Origin: Cypionkella sp.
GTDB lineage: Bacteria > Pseudomonadota > Alphaproteobacteria > Rhodobacterales > Rhodobacteraceae
Length of the DNA: 50,599 bases
NCBI GenBank assembly: GCA_025458525.1
Contig: JALOSF010000031.1
Span: 1 to 50,599, forward strand
Reading direction: 5' to 3'
Shown here: positions 1-9,689 of the stretch, piece by piece
Numbering within the stretch: position 1 is the first letter of the stretch
Layout of the letters: every line of letters starts with the position of its first letter
Made by a program: the position numbers and the translations under genes
Notes under the pieces: model-generated
Seen by the model: the letters and a program-made list of their open reading frames with translations, nothing else
Told to the model about the DNA's origin: nothing
Database searches by the model: none

Positions 1-508
1 GTTCACGCGCGGCACTCAGCGAGAGCCGGTCACTGTCCAGCCCGCGGTCGGCCTGGAACCGGCGCAGGGCAGCGCGGGTGGGCATGTCCATCTGCCCGGT
101 CAAGGGCAGCAGATACAGCCCCCGCGCCTTCAGCGCGCGCTGAAGGCTTGCGATGAAATCTACCGTCATCTCCTCGGGGCATGGGCTGCGGAACCAGACT
201 TCCTCGCGCTCTTGCACGATCTTCTGCCGCGTTTCGCTATGATAGACCGCGGGCGCGATGGTCTTGCCGTCCTTGTCCAGACGGGCGTCCGACACCAGCA
301 CCTGTTCGGTCACGGTTTCGATCACCAAGGGCGTCACATCCGACGCCCAGCAAGCCCCCTCGGGCCCTTCGGGTGGGCCGGGCTGTGTCAGACGCACCAG
401 TTCGGTGGACAGGTCCGCCCGGCCCGGCACTTCCGGCAGGCCCGCGGGCTGACAGGCAAGCAGGCCCATCATGGCCGCACAGAGGGTGAGGGGCGCAAGG
501 CGCGTCAT
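1..508 (-). CDS. Putative lipoprotein with peptidoglycan-binding-like domain (partial, C-terminus off the left edge)
   Basis: Reading leftwards from the ATG at 506-508 gives at least 169 residues with no stop. The N-terminus (MTRLAPLTLCAAMMGLLACQ) is a lipoprotein-type signal with a lipobox-like LLAC, so the mature protein is probably anchored to a membrane by Cys19. The middle is unrecognised. The last visible part (LQRALKARGLYLLPLTGQMD, then TRAALRRFQADRGL) matches the helix pattern of a PG_binding_1 domain. It is divergent from the ferredoxin gene at 740, with a 231-base gap. The function is unknown beyond likely cell-wall attachment. The C-terminus lies outside the window, so any further domain cannot be seen. 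Confidence 0.7.
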   Translation of the reverse strand, partial: MTRLAPLTLCAAMMGLLACQPAGLPEVPGRADLSTELVRLTQPGPPEGPEGACWASDVTPLVIETVTEQVLVSDARLDKDGKTIAPAVYHSETRQKIVQEREEVWFRSPCPEEMTVDFIASLQRALKARGLYLLPLTGQMDMPTRAALRRFQADRGLDSDRLSLSAARE

Positions 509-652
509 CGGTCTGGTCAATCCTGCCTGTGCCAGTTGTCCCGGCTTTCGCGACAGACCCTAGCACAGCGCCGGCGTCGGGCCTAGCTCTGCCCCCAGAT
601 CGCCGGTGCGCCGTTGCAGCAGCGCCACCCCGGCCCCGCCCGCCCCCGATAA

Positions 653-1062
<410 letters not shown>

Positions 1063-1063
<1 letters not shown>

Positions 1064-1743
1064 TGCGGCTGGCGCTTGCGCTGCTTGTGGGACTTGCCAG
1101 CCCCGCAGCGGCGCAAGACATCGCCTCCGCCCGGCTGGCCGACCCCACGGATCGCTATGGCCATGCCGTCTTGGGCGATGCGCTGGAATGGGGCGCGCTT
1201 GACCTTGTCCTGACCGAAGGGCAGGCGCTGCGCATCACCCTGCCGCGCAGCCGCGTGTTCGAGGATATCACCGCCCGCATCGGCGATTTCGACGGCGATG
1301 GCCGGACCGAGGTGATGGTGGTCGAAACCTCTGTGACCCTTGGGGCCATGCTGGCCATCTATGATGCGGGCGGCAAGCGCGCGGCCACAGCGCCGATCGG
1401 TCAGGCCAATCGCTGGCTTGCCCCTGCGGGCTGGGGCGACTTTGACGGCGATGGACGGATCGAGATTGCCTATATCGACCGGCCGCATCTGGTCAAAGAC
1501 CTGGTGCTGCTGCGTCTGGACGGTCGCAGGCTGACCGAAATCGCGCGGGCGCCGGGCTTTACCAACCACCGCATCGGTGAGGATCGCATCCTCGGTGGCA
1601 CGCAAACCTGTGCCGGACAGGACCGGCTGATCCTCGCCTCGGCCGATTGGACACGGCGACAGGCGATCACCCTGCGCGATGGCCGGATTGTGGCGCAGGA
1701 TCTTGGCCCGTGGCGCGATGGGCCCTTGCCCGCCTGCCCTTAG
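1063..1743 (+). CDS. Secreted FG-GAP/VCBS-repeat-like protein
   Basis: The gene encodes 226 residues, starting at the ATG that overlaps the ferredoxin stop. The first 18 residues are a cleavable signal peptide (MRLALALLVGLASPAAAQ), so the product is exported. Two copies of a calcium-binding-like D-F-D-G-D-G-R motif (GDFDGDGRTEV and GDFDGDGRIEI, about 60 residues apart) are typical of FG-GAP/VCBS beta-propeller repeats, and the protein is short for a whole propeller. Two Cys near the C-terminus (TQTCAGQ and LPACP) may form a disulfide in the periplasm. Coupling to a ferredoxin gene is probably positional; the function is not known. Confidence 0.75.
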
Positions 1744-1767
1744 CCGCCAGAGGCTGACACGCGCGGG

Positions 1768-1962
1768 TCAGCCACCGATCCACCGCGCAAGCGCGATCAG
1801 CGCCACCCCCACCGCCACGCTGGACAAGCCGATCATGCGCCGCTGATCGCGGCTCAGCCCCGCCAGCATCGCAAGGATCTGCTCCAGACGCGAAGGGGCC
1901 AGTGCAAGCACCAGCCCCTCCACCACGGCGACCAGCCCAAGGGCCAGCAGCAGCCAGATCAC
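1768..1962 (-). CDS. DUF2065 family membrane protein
   Basis: The gene encodes a 64-residue protein with two hydrophobic segments (residues about 1-20 and 45-62) around a short polar loop containing SRDQRRMIG. This matches the small DUF2065 family, which is commonly found directly downstream of hflC. Its start overlaps the end of hflC by four bases (ATGA), so it is the last gene of an hflK-hflC-DUF2065 unit. No biochemical role is established. The hfl context suggests an accessory to the HflKC/FtsH membrane complex, which is inference. Confidence 0.85.
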   Translation of the reverse strand: MIWLLLALGLVAVVEGLVLALAPSRLEQILAMLAGLSRDQRRMIGLSSVAVGVALIALARWIGG

Positions 1963-2858
1963 GGCGCCGTCGGCGCTGTGGGCACACGATCTGCGGGCGC
2001 CAGATCGCTGCGCAGATAGTTGAAGAACTCACTGTCCGGCTGCATCACGATCGACGAATTGCCCTCGCGCAGCGCCCGTTCATAGGACGTGAGCGAGCGG
2101 GTGAAGGCAAAGAATTCGGGATCGCGGCCGAAGGCTTCGGCATAGATGGCGTTGCGCTCGGCATCCGCCTCGCCTCGCGCCACTTCGGCCATCCGCCGCG
2201 CTTCCGACGTCAGTTCCACCACCGTCCGGTCTGCGGTTGCCCGCACCCGCTGCGCCGCTTCACCACCGCGGGCGATTTCGTCGGCGGCCTCACGCTCGCG
2301 CTCGGCCCGCATCCGGGCGAAGGTGGCGGCAAGGTTCTGCTCGGGCAGGTCGGTGCGGGTCAGGCGCACATCGATCACCTCGATCCCCAGCGCGCCCGAT
2401 TCCGCCCGGGCCCGGTCGCGGATCTGGTTCATCAGCGCGGTCCGGTCTTCGGACAGCACACGGTTCGACGGCACCGAACCCAGCACCTCGCGGATCGCGG
2501 CGTTCAGGATTCGGTCAAGACGGGTCTGGGCCGCCTCGATCCCGCCGGCGCCCACCGCCTCGCGGAACTCCACCAGATCGGTGATCCGCCAGCGCGCAAA
2601 GGCATCGACCACCAGACGGCGGTCATCCAGCGGCGTCACTTCAAGCGGCTGCGTCGGAAGGCCGAGGATCCGGTCGTCATAGCGAACGACTTCCTGGATC
2701 AACGGGATCTTGAACCCAAGGCCGGGTTCTTCCTTGACCTGTTTCACCTGACCGAATTGCAGCACCAGGGCCTTTTCCCGCTCGTCCACGATGAACAGCG
2801 AGGACAGGATCACCGCGCCCAGCACGACCGCGGCGGGAAGAAGAAGTTGTGCTTTCAT
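1959..2858 (-). CDS. hflC: HflC, SPFH-domain protease modulator
   Basis: The gene encodes 299 residues. One N-terminal membrane anchor (about residues 5-24) is followed by an SPFH/band 7 domain that begins VDEREKALVLQFGQV, and then by an Ala/Arg/Glu-rich helical region (about 180-250). HflC pairs with HflK in a large ring in the inner membrane, facing the periplasm, where it encloses and restrains FtsH protease. The start codon overlaps the hflK stop by one base, showing translational coupling. Length and motif order are normal for the family. Confidence 0.95.
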   Translation of the reverse strand: MKAQLLLPAAVVLGAVILSSLFIVDEREKALVLQFGQVKQVKEEPGLGFKIPLIQEVVRYDDRILGLPTQPLEVTPLDDRRLVVDAFARWRITDLVEFREAVGAGGIEAAQTRLDRILNAAIREVLGSVPSNRVLSEDRTALMNQIRDRARAESGALGIEVIDVRLTRTDLPEQNLAATFARMRAEREREAADEIARGGEAAQRVRATADRTVVELTSEARRMAEVARGEADAERNAIYAEAFGRDPEFFAFTRSLTSYERALREGNSSIVMQPDSEFFNYLRSDLAPADRVPTAPTAP

Positions 2859-4042
2859 CAGTTGTTTCCTCCGGCCGAGGACGCCGCAGCAGGCGCTGTC
2901 GCACGACCAATCTCGTTCAGCGGAAGGAAGGGCACCACGCCCTGACCGCCTTCGCCACCCTGAACACCGTCCAGAATGACCTTGTTCATATTGCCCAGGA
3001 CACGTTCCATGGTTTCAAGATACATGCGCTTGCGGGTCACTTCGGGGGCCTTGATGTATTCTTCATAGACCGAGAGGAAGCGGCTCGCCTCACCCGAGGC
3101 GTCGTTGACGACCTGCGCGCGATAGGCTTCGGCCTCCTCGACCAGACGGGCGGCTTCACCGCGGGCGCCTGCGGTCACACGGTTGGCATAGGCGTCGGCC
3201 TCTTTCTCCAGCCGGTCACGTTCCTGCTGGGCGGCCTGCACGGCGCGGAAAGCATCGATAACCTCGCGCGGGGGGTCGGCCTTTTCAAAGTTGACCCGGA
3301 TCACGTTCAGACCGGCATCATAGCTGTCAAGCGTGCTTTGAACCGCGGCCCGCAGATCGGTTGCAATCGCGCCGCGGTCGCGGTTGAGGATGGGCGCAAG
3401 TTCGGACCGCGCGATGATGTCGCGCATCGCCGATTCCGAAACCGCGCGGATCGTGTCGGCGGGATCGGCAAGGTTGAACAGATACTTGGCCGGATCGTCG
3501 ATGTTCCAGACCACCTGAAACCCGATGTCCACGATGTTCTGGTCGCGGGTCAGCATCAGCCCGCCATCCTCGCCGGTGCGGCCGACGCCGATATCGGTCG
3601 TGCGTTCGTTCGTGACCTGCACGATTTCCGCCGTGACCAGCGGCCAGGGCGCAAAGTTCAGACCGGGATTGCCGACATTCGAGAACTCCCCCAGGAACAG
3701 CTCGACCGAGCGTTCTTCGGGCCGCACCGTATAGAACGACATGAAAGACCAAAGCGCCACAGCCGCAAGAGCGCCCAGCGCCACGCCCTGTTTGGTCAGG
3801 CGCGGGCCCGATGGCCCCACCGGGCCACGCCCGCCGCCGCCGTTCATGCCGCCGCGACCACGCCCACCCATCAGCACGCGCAGCTGTTCCTGGCCCTTTT
3901 TCACGATCTCGTCGATCTCGGGCATCGGCGAGCCGCCGTTTTCGGGTTTGCGCCCGCCGACCTTGCGTTCGTCGTCGCGCCCGTTGCCGCGATCATCACC
4001 ACCCGAGCCGCCACCGCCGCCCCAGGGACCTCCACTTGCCAT
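2858..4042 (-). CDS. hflK: HflK, SPFH-domain FtsH modulator
   Basis: The gene encodes 394 residues. The Gly-rich N-terminus (MASGGPWGGGGGSGGDDRGN) and a further Gly/Arg-rich stretch precede a membrane span near residues 90-108 and the SPFH domain (VRPEERSVELFLGEF onward), then a coiled helical tail. This is the standard HflK layout. I chose the ATG at 4040-4042 because AGAAGGG sits nine bases upstream; an in-frame TTG nine bases earlier is less likely. With HflC it forms the HflKC complex that regulates FtsH in the inner membrane. Confidence 0.95.
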   Translation of the reverse strand: MASGGPWGGGGGSGGDDRGNGRDDERKVGGRKPENGGSPMPEIDEIVKKGQEQLRVLMGGRGRGGMNGGGGRGPVGPSGPRLTKQGVALGALAAVALWSFMSFYTVRPEERSVELFLGEFSNVGNPGLNFAPWPLVTAEIVQVTNERTTDIGVGRTGEDGGLMLTRDQNIVDIGFQVVWNIDDPAKYLFNLADPADTIRAVSESAMRDIIARSELAPILNRDRGAIATDLRAAVQSTLDSYDAGLNVIRVNFEKADPPREVIDAFRAVQAAQQERDRLEKEADAYANRVTAGARGEAARLVEEAEAYRAQVVNDASGEASRFLSVYEEYIKAPEVTRKRMYLETMERVLGNMNKVILDGVQGGEGGQGVVPFLPLNEIGRATAPAAASSAGGNN

Positions 4043-4113
4043 TCGTTGCAACCCTTCTTGTTCTGCTGTGTCTTTAACTGGTCATTCCGAAGCGAAAATC
4101 AAGCAATCTGCCG

Positions 4114-5550
4114 TCACGCCTTGCGGGTTGGCGTGCGCATCGTGACCAGTTCTTCGGCCATTGTCGGGTGAACCGCGACGGTTCGGTCGAAATCCTCTTT
4201 TGTCGCCCCCATTTTGACGGCAATGGCCGCCAATTGGATCATTTCCCCCGCTTCGGGTGCGACGATGTGACAGCCCAGAACGCGCCGGCTGGTCTGGCTG
4301 ACGATCAGTTTCATCAGGACGCGCGCCTCATTGCCGGCAAAGGCACCGCGCATCGGGCGAAAGCTGGTGCAATAGACCTCGATCGGCTCTTGCGCACGCG
4401 CCGCCTCCTCGGTCAGGCCGACGGTGCCAAGTTCGGGCTGGGTAAAGACCGCGCTTGGGATCAGCTCGTGGTCCACCGGCGTCGGCACGCCTTCGAACAC
4501 CGTGCGGACAAAGGCCATACCTTCGCGGATCGCCACCGGCGTCAGGTTCCAGCGATTGGTCACATCGCCAATGGCATAGACGGACGGAACTGCGGTCTGG
4601 CTATAGTCATCGACCGGAATTTCACCGCGCCGACCAAGGGTTATGCCGATATCTTCAAGCCCCAGACCATCGGCATTCGGCTTGCGCCCCGTGGCGAACA
4701 GCACCGTGTCGAAGGTCTGCTCCAACCCGTTGGTCGCCTTGACCCAGACCGGGCAGCCAAGGGCGCCCGATTGCCGCAACAGATCCACCGCCGCAGAGGC
4801 ACTGGCCCCCATCGTGCCTTCGCCGCGCCGGATCGCGGCAGCCTCGGCCATCTCGACGATATTTGTGCCCAGGTGCAGATCGATGCCTTGCGCCTTCATC
4901 GCCTCGGCGATCAGTCCCCGCGCCTCGTCGTCAAAGCCGCGCAGGATTTGCGCCCCGCGATAGACCTGCGTGACCTTGACACCCAGCCCGGCAAGAATGC
5001 AGGCCATTTCGCAGGCGATGAAGCCGCCACCAACGATCAAGATCGATTTTGGTAAAGAATCGAGCAGGAAAATGTCGTCAGACACCAGTCCAATGTTCGA
5101 ATTTGGCAAGTCGGGCCGCTCTGGCCGCCCGCCGGTCGCGATCAGGATATGCTTGGCGGTCACGGTTTGCCCGGTCGAAAGCTGCACGCTATGCGCATCG
5201 GCCAGACGGGCCCGCGCATCGTGGATCTGCACACCCGAGCCTTCCAGCAGACGGCGATAGACGCCTTCCAGCCGGTCAAGCTCGGCGTGCAGCTTGCTGC
5301 GGAACTGCGACCAGTCGAACGCCCCGTCAGGAATGTCCCAGCCATAGGCGCGCGCCTCGGCCGGCATTTCGCGGAACGACGAGGCAAAGACCATCAGCTT
5401 CTTGGGCACGCAGCCCCGGATCACACAGGTGCCGCCCAGCCGGCTATCCTCGGCCAAGGCGACCTTTGCGCCTGTGGCTGCCGCCATGCGGGCCGCGCGC
5501 ACCCCGCCCGAGCCGCCGCCAATGACAAAAAGATCAACGTCAAAACGCAT
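4114..5550 (-). CDS. gor: Glutathione-disulfide reductase
   Basis: This 478-residue cytoplasmic flavoenzyme uses NADPH to reduce glutathione disulfide. The FAD-binding GGGSGG lies at residues 11-16. The redox-active disulfide is in GGTCVIRGCVPKK (Cys42 and Cys47). An NAD(P)-binding GGGFIACEMA lies mid-protein and the dimer-interface HPTMAEE near the C-terminus supplies the catalytic His-Glu pair. The last residues are Lys-Ala. The ATG at 5548-5550 overlaps the rpiA stop by one base, so rpiA and gor are probably co-transcribed, linking a pentose-phosphate enzyme with an NADPH consumer. Longer in-frame upstream starts lie inside rpiA and are rejected. Confidence 0.95.
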   Translation of the reverse strand: MRFDVDLFVIGGGSGGVRAARMAAATGAKVALAEDSRLGGTCVIRGCVPKKLMVFASSFREMPAEARAYGWDIPDGAFDWSQFRSKLHAELDRLEGVYRRLLEGSGVQIHDARARLADAHSVQLSTGQTVTAKHILIATGGRPERPDLPNSNIGLVSDDIFLLDSLPKSILIVGGGFIACEMACILAGLGVKVTQVYRGAQILRGFDDEARGLIAEAMKAQGIDLHLGTNIVEMAEAAAIRRGEGTMGASASAAVDLLRQSGALGCPVWVKATNGLEQTFDTVLFATGRKPNADGLGLEDIGITLGRRGEIPVDDYSQTAVPSVYAIGDVTNRWNLTPVAIREGMAFVRTVFEGVPTPVDHELIPSAVFTQPELGTVGLTEEAARAQEPIEVYCTSFRPMRGAFAGNEARVLMKLIVSQTSRRVLGCHIVAPEAGEMIQLAAIAVKMGATKEDFDRTVAVHPTMAEELVTMRTPTRKA

Positions 5551-6335
5551 CAGTCCAGATCCGCGAAAATATTGTCTGTGGGCACGAAATCCACGCGCTC
5601 CTCCTCGGTCTCGCCCGAGTTGATGTCGCGCACTGTCACCCGGCCATCGCCATGCCCGATCACCACGATGTCGCAAATGTCGATGAAAAGCCCGTTTTCC
5701 ACCACGCCGGGGATCTGGTTCAGCACGAGCGCAAGCTGGCGCGGGTTGCCGATCCGCTTCAGGTGCAGGTCAAGAATGTAGTTGGATTCATCCGTCACCA
5801 ACGGCGCCGCCCCGTTCATGCGCAAGCTGACATCGCGGTTCAACACATCCAGCGACACCAGCGTTTCCTCGACCAGCGCCTTGGTGGTCTGCCAGCCAAA
5901 GGGGATAACCTCGATCGGCAAGGGGAAGGCCCCAAGCTGTGTCACATCCTTGGCCGCATCGGCGATCACGATCATCTGGTCAGAGGCCGTCGCCACGATC
6001 TTTTCCTGCAACAGCGCCGCCCCGCCCCCCTTGATCAGGTTGAGGTTGCCGTCAAATTCATCGGCCCCGTCGATGGTCAGATCCAGCCACTTGGCCTCGT
6101 CCAGCGTGGTGATCGGCACGCCCAGATGCGCGGCCAGCTGCGCCGTCCGGCTGGAGGTCGGCACGCCGACCACGCGCAGCCCCTCCTCGCGGATACGCTC
6201 GGCAAGGCAGCGCACCATCCATGCGGCGGTGGACCCCGTCCCGAGGCCCAGCTTCATGCCATCCTCGACAAAGTCGGTGGCCCGTTTGGCGGCCAGGAAC
6301 TTGGCCTTGTCGATGGGGGAAAGTTCGGCAGGCAT
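5550..6335 (-). CDS. rpiA: Ribose-5-phosphate isomerase A
   Basis: The gene encodes 261 residues that interconvert ribose 5-phosphate and ribulose 5-phosphate in the pentose phosphate pathway. Family motifs are visible: LGLGTGSTA near the N-terminus (substrate phosphate loop), DGADEFDGNLNLIKGGGAAL (active-site Asp and Lys region), and GGWQ-like IPFGWQTT. The length is slightly above the usual 220-230 because of a C-terminal tail ending FVPTDNIFADLD. It lies upstream of and coupled to gor, and it is divergent from the serine dehydratase gene. Confidence 0.95.
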   Translation of the reverse strand: MPAELSPIDKAKFLAAKRATDFVEDGMKLGLGTGSTAAWMVRCLAERIREEGLRVVGVPTSSRTAQLAAHLGVPITTLDEAKWLDLTIDGADEFDGNLNLIKGGGAALLQEKIVATASDQMIVIADAAKDVTQLGAFPLPIEVIPFGWQTTKALVEETLVSLDVLNRDVSLRMNGAAPLVTDESNYILDLHLKRIGNPRQLALVLNQIPGVVENGLFIDICDIVVIGHGDGRVTVRDINSGETEEERVDFVPTDNIFADLD

Positions 6336-6427
6336 AGGCGATTCCCTGACAGTGAAACGATGCGGCTGCCGCGGTTATAGGCAAAGGCGCCGAGGGGTGC
6401 GAGGGACAATTGCCCCATGGTGCGGCG

Positions 6428-6439
6428 CGGTGATCACCG
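6428..6439. promoter_or_regulatory. Palindrome CGGTGATCACCG in the rpiA / serine dehydratase divergent region
   Basis: A perfect 12-base palindrome lies in the 214-base divergent gap between rpiA (start 6335) and sdaA (start 6550). It is flanked by further partly symmetric GCGC. It could be an operator for either gene, but no regulator is encoded nearby and no family-specific pattern is recognised. Nothing else notable was seen in this gap. Confidence 0.3.
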
Positions 6440-6549
6440 TGCGCCCGCGCGGCGCCCTGTGCCGCGGATCTTTGCCCGATGTCGCTTTCGTCTGGTGCAG
6501 ACCCGGAATTCCGGCGCAAACTGCGGCCAGAGGAACAAAGGGGTTGCGC

Positions 6550-7929
6550 ATGTTCTTGTCGGTCTTCGATATGTTCAAGGTGGGGATCGGCCCGTCCTCC
6601 AGCCACACGATGGGGCCGATGGTGGCCGCTGCACGCTTCCTCGACCGTCTGCGCGCCTCGCCGTTTCAGGCGCATGGCCTGCGCGCGTCGCTGCACGGCA
6701 GCCTTGCCTTCACCGGGGTTGGCCATGCGACAGACCGCGCGACCATCCTTGGGCTTGCCGGCTTTGCCCCCGAAACCTATGACGCGGACCGCGCCGACGC
6801 GGCCCTGCATCAGATCCGCCAGTCCCGGCGCATCGCCCCGCCCGGCCTGCCCGAGCTTGCCTTTGACCCAGAGCGCGATCTGGTGTTCGACTACGGCCCC
6901 GCCCTGCCCGGCCACGCCAATGGCATGATCCTGCGCGCCACCGACGCACAGGGCGATGTGATCTTGCAAGAAACCTACTATTCGATCGGCGGGGGGTTCG
7001 TGCTGACGGCGGCAGAGCTGGAGCAAAGCGCGACCGACAAGACCAAACCCCGCGCCGATGTGCCTTATCCCTTTGAGACGGCGGCGGAAATGCTTGCCAT
7101 GGCGCAGACCAGCGGGCTGTCGGTCGCGGCGATGAAACGCGCCAATGAGTTGCGCTATCGCTCGGCCACCGATCTTGACCGGGGACTGGCCCGGCTGTGG
7201 GAGGTGATGAACGCCTGCATCGACCGCGGGATGGAAGGCACCGGCATCCTGCCCGGCGGCTTGCGCGTGCGACGGCGCGCCAAGGGCATCCACGATCAGT
7301 TGCAGGCCGAACGCGGGCTCAACATGCAGGCCCCCCATACCATCAACGACTGGATGAGCCTTTATGCCATGGCCGTGAACGAAGAAAACGCGGCCGGGGG
7401 GCAGGTGGTGACGGCGCCCACCAATGGCGCGGCCGGCGTGGTGCCTGCCGTGATCCGCTATTGGCTGGACCATGTGCCGGGGGCGGCACCGTCGCGCGTG
7501 GGCGAGTTCCTGTTGACGGCTGCGGCCATCGGGGGCTTGTGCAAGCACAACGCCAGCATCTCGGGCGCCGAATGCGGCTGTCAGGCCGAGGTCGGATCAG
7601 CCGCGGCCATGGCGGCGGCAGGGCTGTGTGCGGTGCTGGGCGGCACCCCGGAACAGGTCGAAAACGCGGCCGAGATCGCGCTGGAGCATCATCTTGGCAT
7701 GACCTGCGATCCCGTGAAGGGTCTGGTGCAGGTGCCTTGTATCGAAAGAAACGGTCTGGGCGCCATCAAGGCGGTGTCGGCGGCCAGCCTGTCGCTGCGT
7801 GGCGATGGCCAGCATCTGGTAAGCCTTGATGCCTGCATCGAGACGATGCGCCAGACCGGGCGCGACATGCATGAAAAATACAAGGAAACCTCGCTGGGCG
7901 GCCTTGCGGTCAATGTGCCCAATTGCTGA
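6550..7929 (+). CDS. sdaA: L-serine ammonia-lyase, iron-sulfur type, single chain
   Basis: The gene encodes 459 residues that deaminate L-serine to pyruvate and ammonia with an oxygen-sensitive [4Fe-4S] cluster. The N-terminal beta domain opens [20 protein letters not shown], and the C-terminal alpha domain begins near residue 180. Cluster-binding cysteines are visible in GAECGCQAE (about residue 340) and in [14 protein letters not shown]. The ATG at 6550 follows AAAGGGG at good spacing. The frame stays open more than 700 bases further upstream, but that part lies antisense to rpiA and is not taken as coding. The gene stands alone. Confidence 0.95.
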   Translation: MFLSVFDMFKVGIGPSSSHTMGPMVAAARFLDRLRASPFQAHGLRASLHGSLAFTGVGHATDRATILGLAGFAPETYDADRADAALHQIRQSRRIAPPGLPELAFDPERDLVFDYGPALPGHANGMILRATDAQGDVILQETYYSIGGGFVLTAAELEQSATDKTKPRADVPYPFETAAEMLAMAQTSGLSVAAMKRANELRYRSATDLDRGLARLWEVMNACIDRGMEGTGILPGGLRVRRRAKGIHDQLQAERGLNMQAPHTINDWMSLYAMAVNEENAAGGQVVTAPTNGAAGVVPAVIRYWLDHVPGAAPSRVGEFLLTAAAIGGLCKHNASISGAECGCQAEVGSAAAMAAAGLCAVLGGTPEQVENAAEIALEHHLGMTCDPVKGLVQVPCIERNGLGAIKAVSAASLSLRGDGQHLVSLDACIETMRQTGRDMHEKYKETSLGGLAVNVPNC

Positions 7930-7981
7930 ACCCGGCGGAAAGGGCCGCGCCGCAACCGGGATGCGCAGCCGTCACCGCGCC

Positions 7982-8650
7982 TCAGTCTTGCTGGCCCAAG
8001 GGCTCGGCGACAGTTTGCAACATCCCGGCCTCCCTCACCCTTTCATAAAGCGCGAACTCGGTCGCATGGGCCTTTTGATAGCGGGCGAGCAGACCGGACG
8101 GCAGGGTCAGCGCGGACTCCTCAGCCTCGGGCGAGGTGTTGCGATGCGGCAAGGTCAGTCGGGTGCCAAGCCGGTCTTCCAGAAAATCAAGCAGCAGGCC
8201 AAGATTGGCATAGTCGAACACATAGGTGACGGGCGGCCCGGCATCCAGAAAGCCAAGAAAGCGATCTTGCCGCCCCAGCCGCGCAAAGGGCGGCGGATCA
8301 TCGGACAGGCGCGCCTTGATGAAATCGGCAAAGCTCAGCCCATGGGTCGAGTTTTCATGGCCGCGCAGTGCCTCGCGCTGGCGATACCGGAACCAGCTGC
8401 CCATGTGTTCGATCGGGGCGCGCATCACGGCAAAGGTTTCCGGCACGGCCCCCAAGGCGCGCTGGACCTTGGGCGCCCAGCGGCGGGCATAGGCCTGTGC
8501 ATTGATGTGCTTGTGGGCGGTTTCCACCGGGGTGGCGTCAGCAAAGGGCTGAAGCATGGCCCGCAGGGACTGCGTCGCGGTCTTGGGATTGGCCAGATAG
8601 ACCAGACCTGCCTTTTCGAGCACCAGCACGATCACCCCCCACCGATCCAT
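7982..8650 (-). CDS. Sulfotransferase-like family protein
   Basis: The gene encodes about 222 residues. An early strand-loop, GLVYLANPKTATQSLRAML, resembles the PAPS 5'-phosphosulfate-binding P-loop of sulfotransferases (PKTAsT type), and a later FAVMRAPIEHMGSWFRYRQR resembles the 3'-phosphate motif (R-x-P followed by S). Together these point to the sulfotransferase family 2-like proteins common in Rhodobacteraceae. No signal peptide is seen. The start is uncertain: GGAGG abuts the ATG at 8648-8650, so one of the GTG codons just downstream may be used. The acceptor substrate is unknown. Confidence 0.7.
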   Translation of the reverse strand: MDRWGVIVLVLEKAGLVYLANPKTATQSLRAMLQPFADATPVETAHKHINAQAYARRWAPKVQRALGAVPETFAVMRAPIEHMGSWFRYRQREALRGHENSTHGLSFADFIKARLSDDPPPFARLGRQDRFLGFLDAGPPVTYVFDYANLGLLLDFLEDRLGTRLTLPHRNTSPEAEESALTLPSGLLARYQKAHATEFALYERVREAGMLQTVAEPLGQQD

Positions 8651-8765
8651 CCTCCGATGATGTAGGAGAGGCTTGGGCAATTGTGCAAGGGTCGGAGGAC
8701 ACTTCGCGGCGCTGCGTGTCGCTTTTGCGCTGGACGCGCCCGCGCGCGCGCTTTAGCCCGGCATC

Positions 8766-9689
8766 ATGACCCGCACACCTGACCGCATTCTTCCCGGCGT
8801 CGTTCTCATGCTTGCCTTCTGCGTGCTGGCCCCGCTGCTGGACGTTTCGGCAAAGCTCGCGACGGCGACCATCCCGGTGGCCCAGATCGTGACGGCCCGC
8901 TTTGCGGTGCAGGGGGCGCTGATGCTTCCCGTGATGCTGGTCATGGGCCTGTCGGTGCGGATGTCGCCCCGCGCCTTTGCGCTGATCGCGCTGCGGGCCG
9001 TGTTCCTGATCTTGTCCACCTACAGTTTCGTGGCGGCCATCGCCATCATGCCGGTGGCAGATGCGCTGGCCATCGCCTTTGTCGAGCCCTTCATCCTGTT
9101 GTTGCTGGGGTCGCTGCTGTTTGGCGACGAAGTGGGCCCGCGCCGGATCGCCGCCTGCTGTGTGGGTTTTTTCGGGGCGCTGCTGGTGATCCAGCCGTCG
9201 CTTGCCGTCTTTGGGCTTGTCGCGCTCTGGCCCTTGGGGACGGCGGTGTTTTTCGCGCTTTACATGCTGTCGACGCGGCAGGTGTCGGGGTTCATGCATC
9301 CGGTCGCGATGCAGTTTCACACCTCCTGGACCGGGCTTGCGCTGTGCCTGCCGATCCTGTGGATGGCCCAAGGCACGGGCTGGACCGATTTCGACCCGGT
9401 GATGCCAGAGGGCGAGGCATGGCTTTGGCTGTTCGGCGTCGGGTTCTGGGCCGCGCTGTCACATATGTGCATGACTTATGCGCTGAAATTCGCGCCTTCG
9501 GCGACGCTTGCCCCGCTGCATTATCTTGAAATCGTGGCCGCGGTCGCGCTTGGCTACTGGATTTTCGGGGATTTCCCGAATGCCATGACCTGGGCCGGGA
9601 TCGTGGTCATCTCGGCCTCGGGGCTTTACATCATCTACCGCGAGCGGGTCTCGGCGCGCGGCACGGCACCAAGTGCTGCCAAGACCTGA
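8766..9689 (+). CDS. EamA/DMT-family transporter
   Basis: The gene encodes 307 residues with ten predicted membrane helices in two five-helix EamA halves. This is the layout of drug/metabolite transporters of the RhaT/EamA type. The first half ends near LLGSLLFGDEVGPRR, and the second carries the matching LGYWIFGDFPNAMTWAG. The substrate cannot be read from sequence. The 3' end overlaps the convergent thiamine diphosphokinase gene by 55 bases, so both C-terminal tails are encoded in the same stretch. Confidence 0.9.
   Translation: MTRTPDRILPGVVLMLAFCVLAPLLDVSAKLATATIPVAQIVTARFAVQGALMLPVMLVMGLSVRMSPRAFALIALRAVFLILSTYSFVAAIAIMPVADALAIAFVEPFILLLLGSLLFGDEVGPRRIAACCVGFFGALLVIQPSLAVFGLVALWPLGTAVFFALYMLSTRQVSGFMHPVAMQFHTSWTGLALCLPILWMAQGTGWTDFDPVMPEGEAWLWLFGVGFWAALSHMCMTYALKFAPSATLAPLHYLEIVAAVALGYWIFGDFPNAMTWAGIVVISASGLYIIYRERVSARGTAPSAAKT

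Noticed and set aside
5782-6549. In-frame upstream extension of the serine dehydratase gene
   Set aside because: This part is antisense to rpiA and its divergent promoter; the family N-terminus begins at 6550 behind a good ribosome site.
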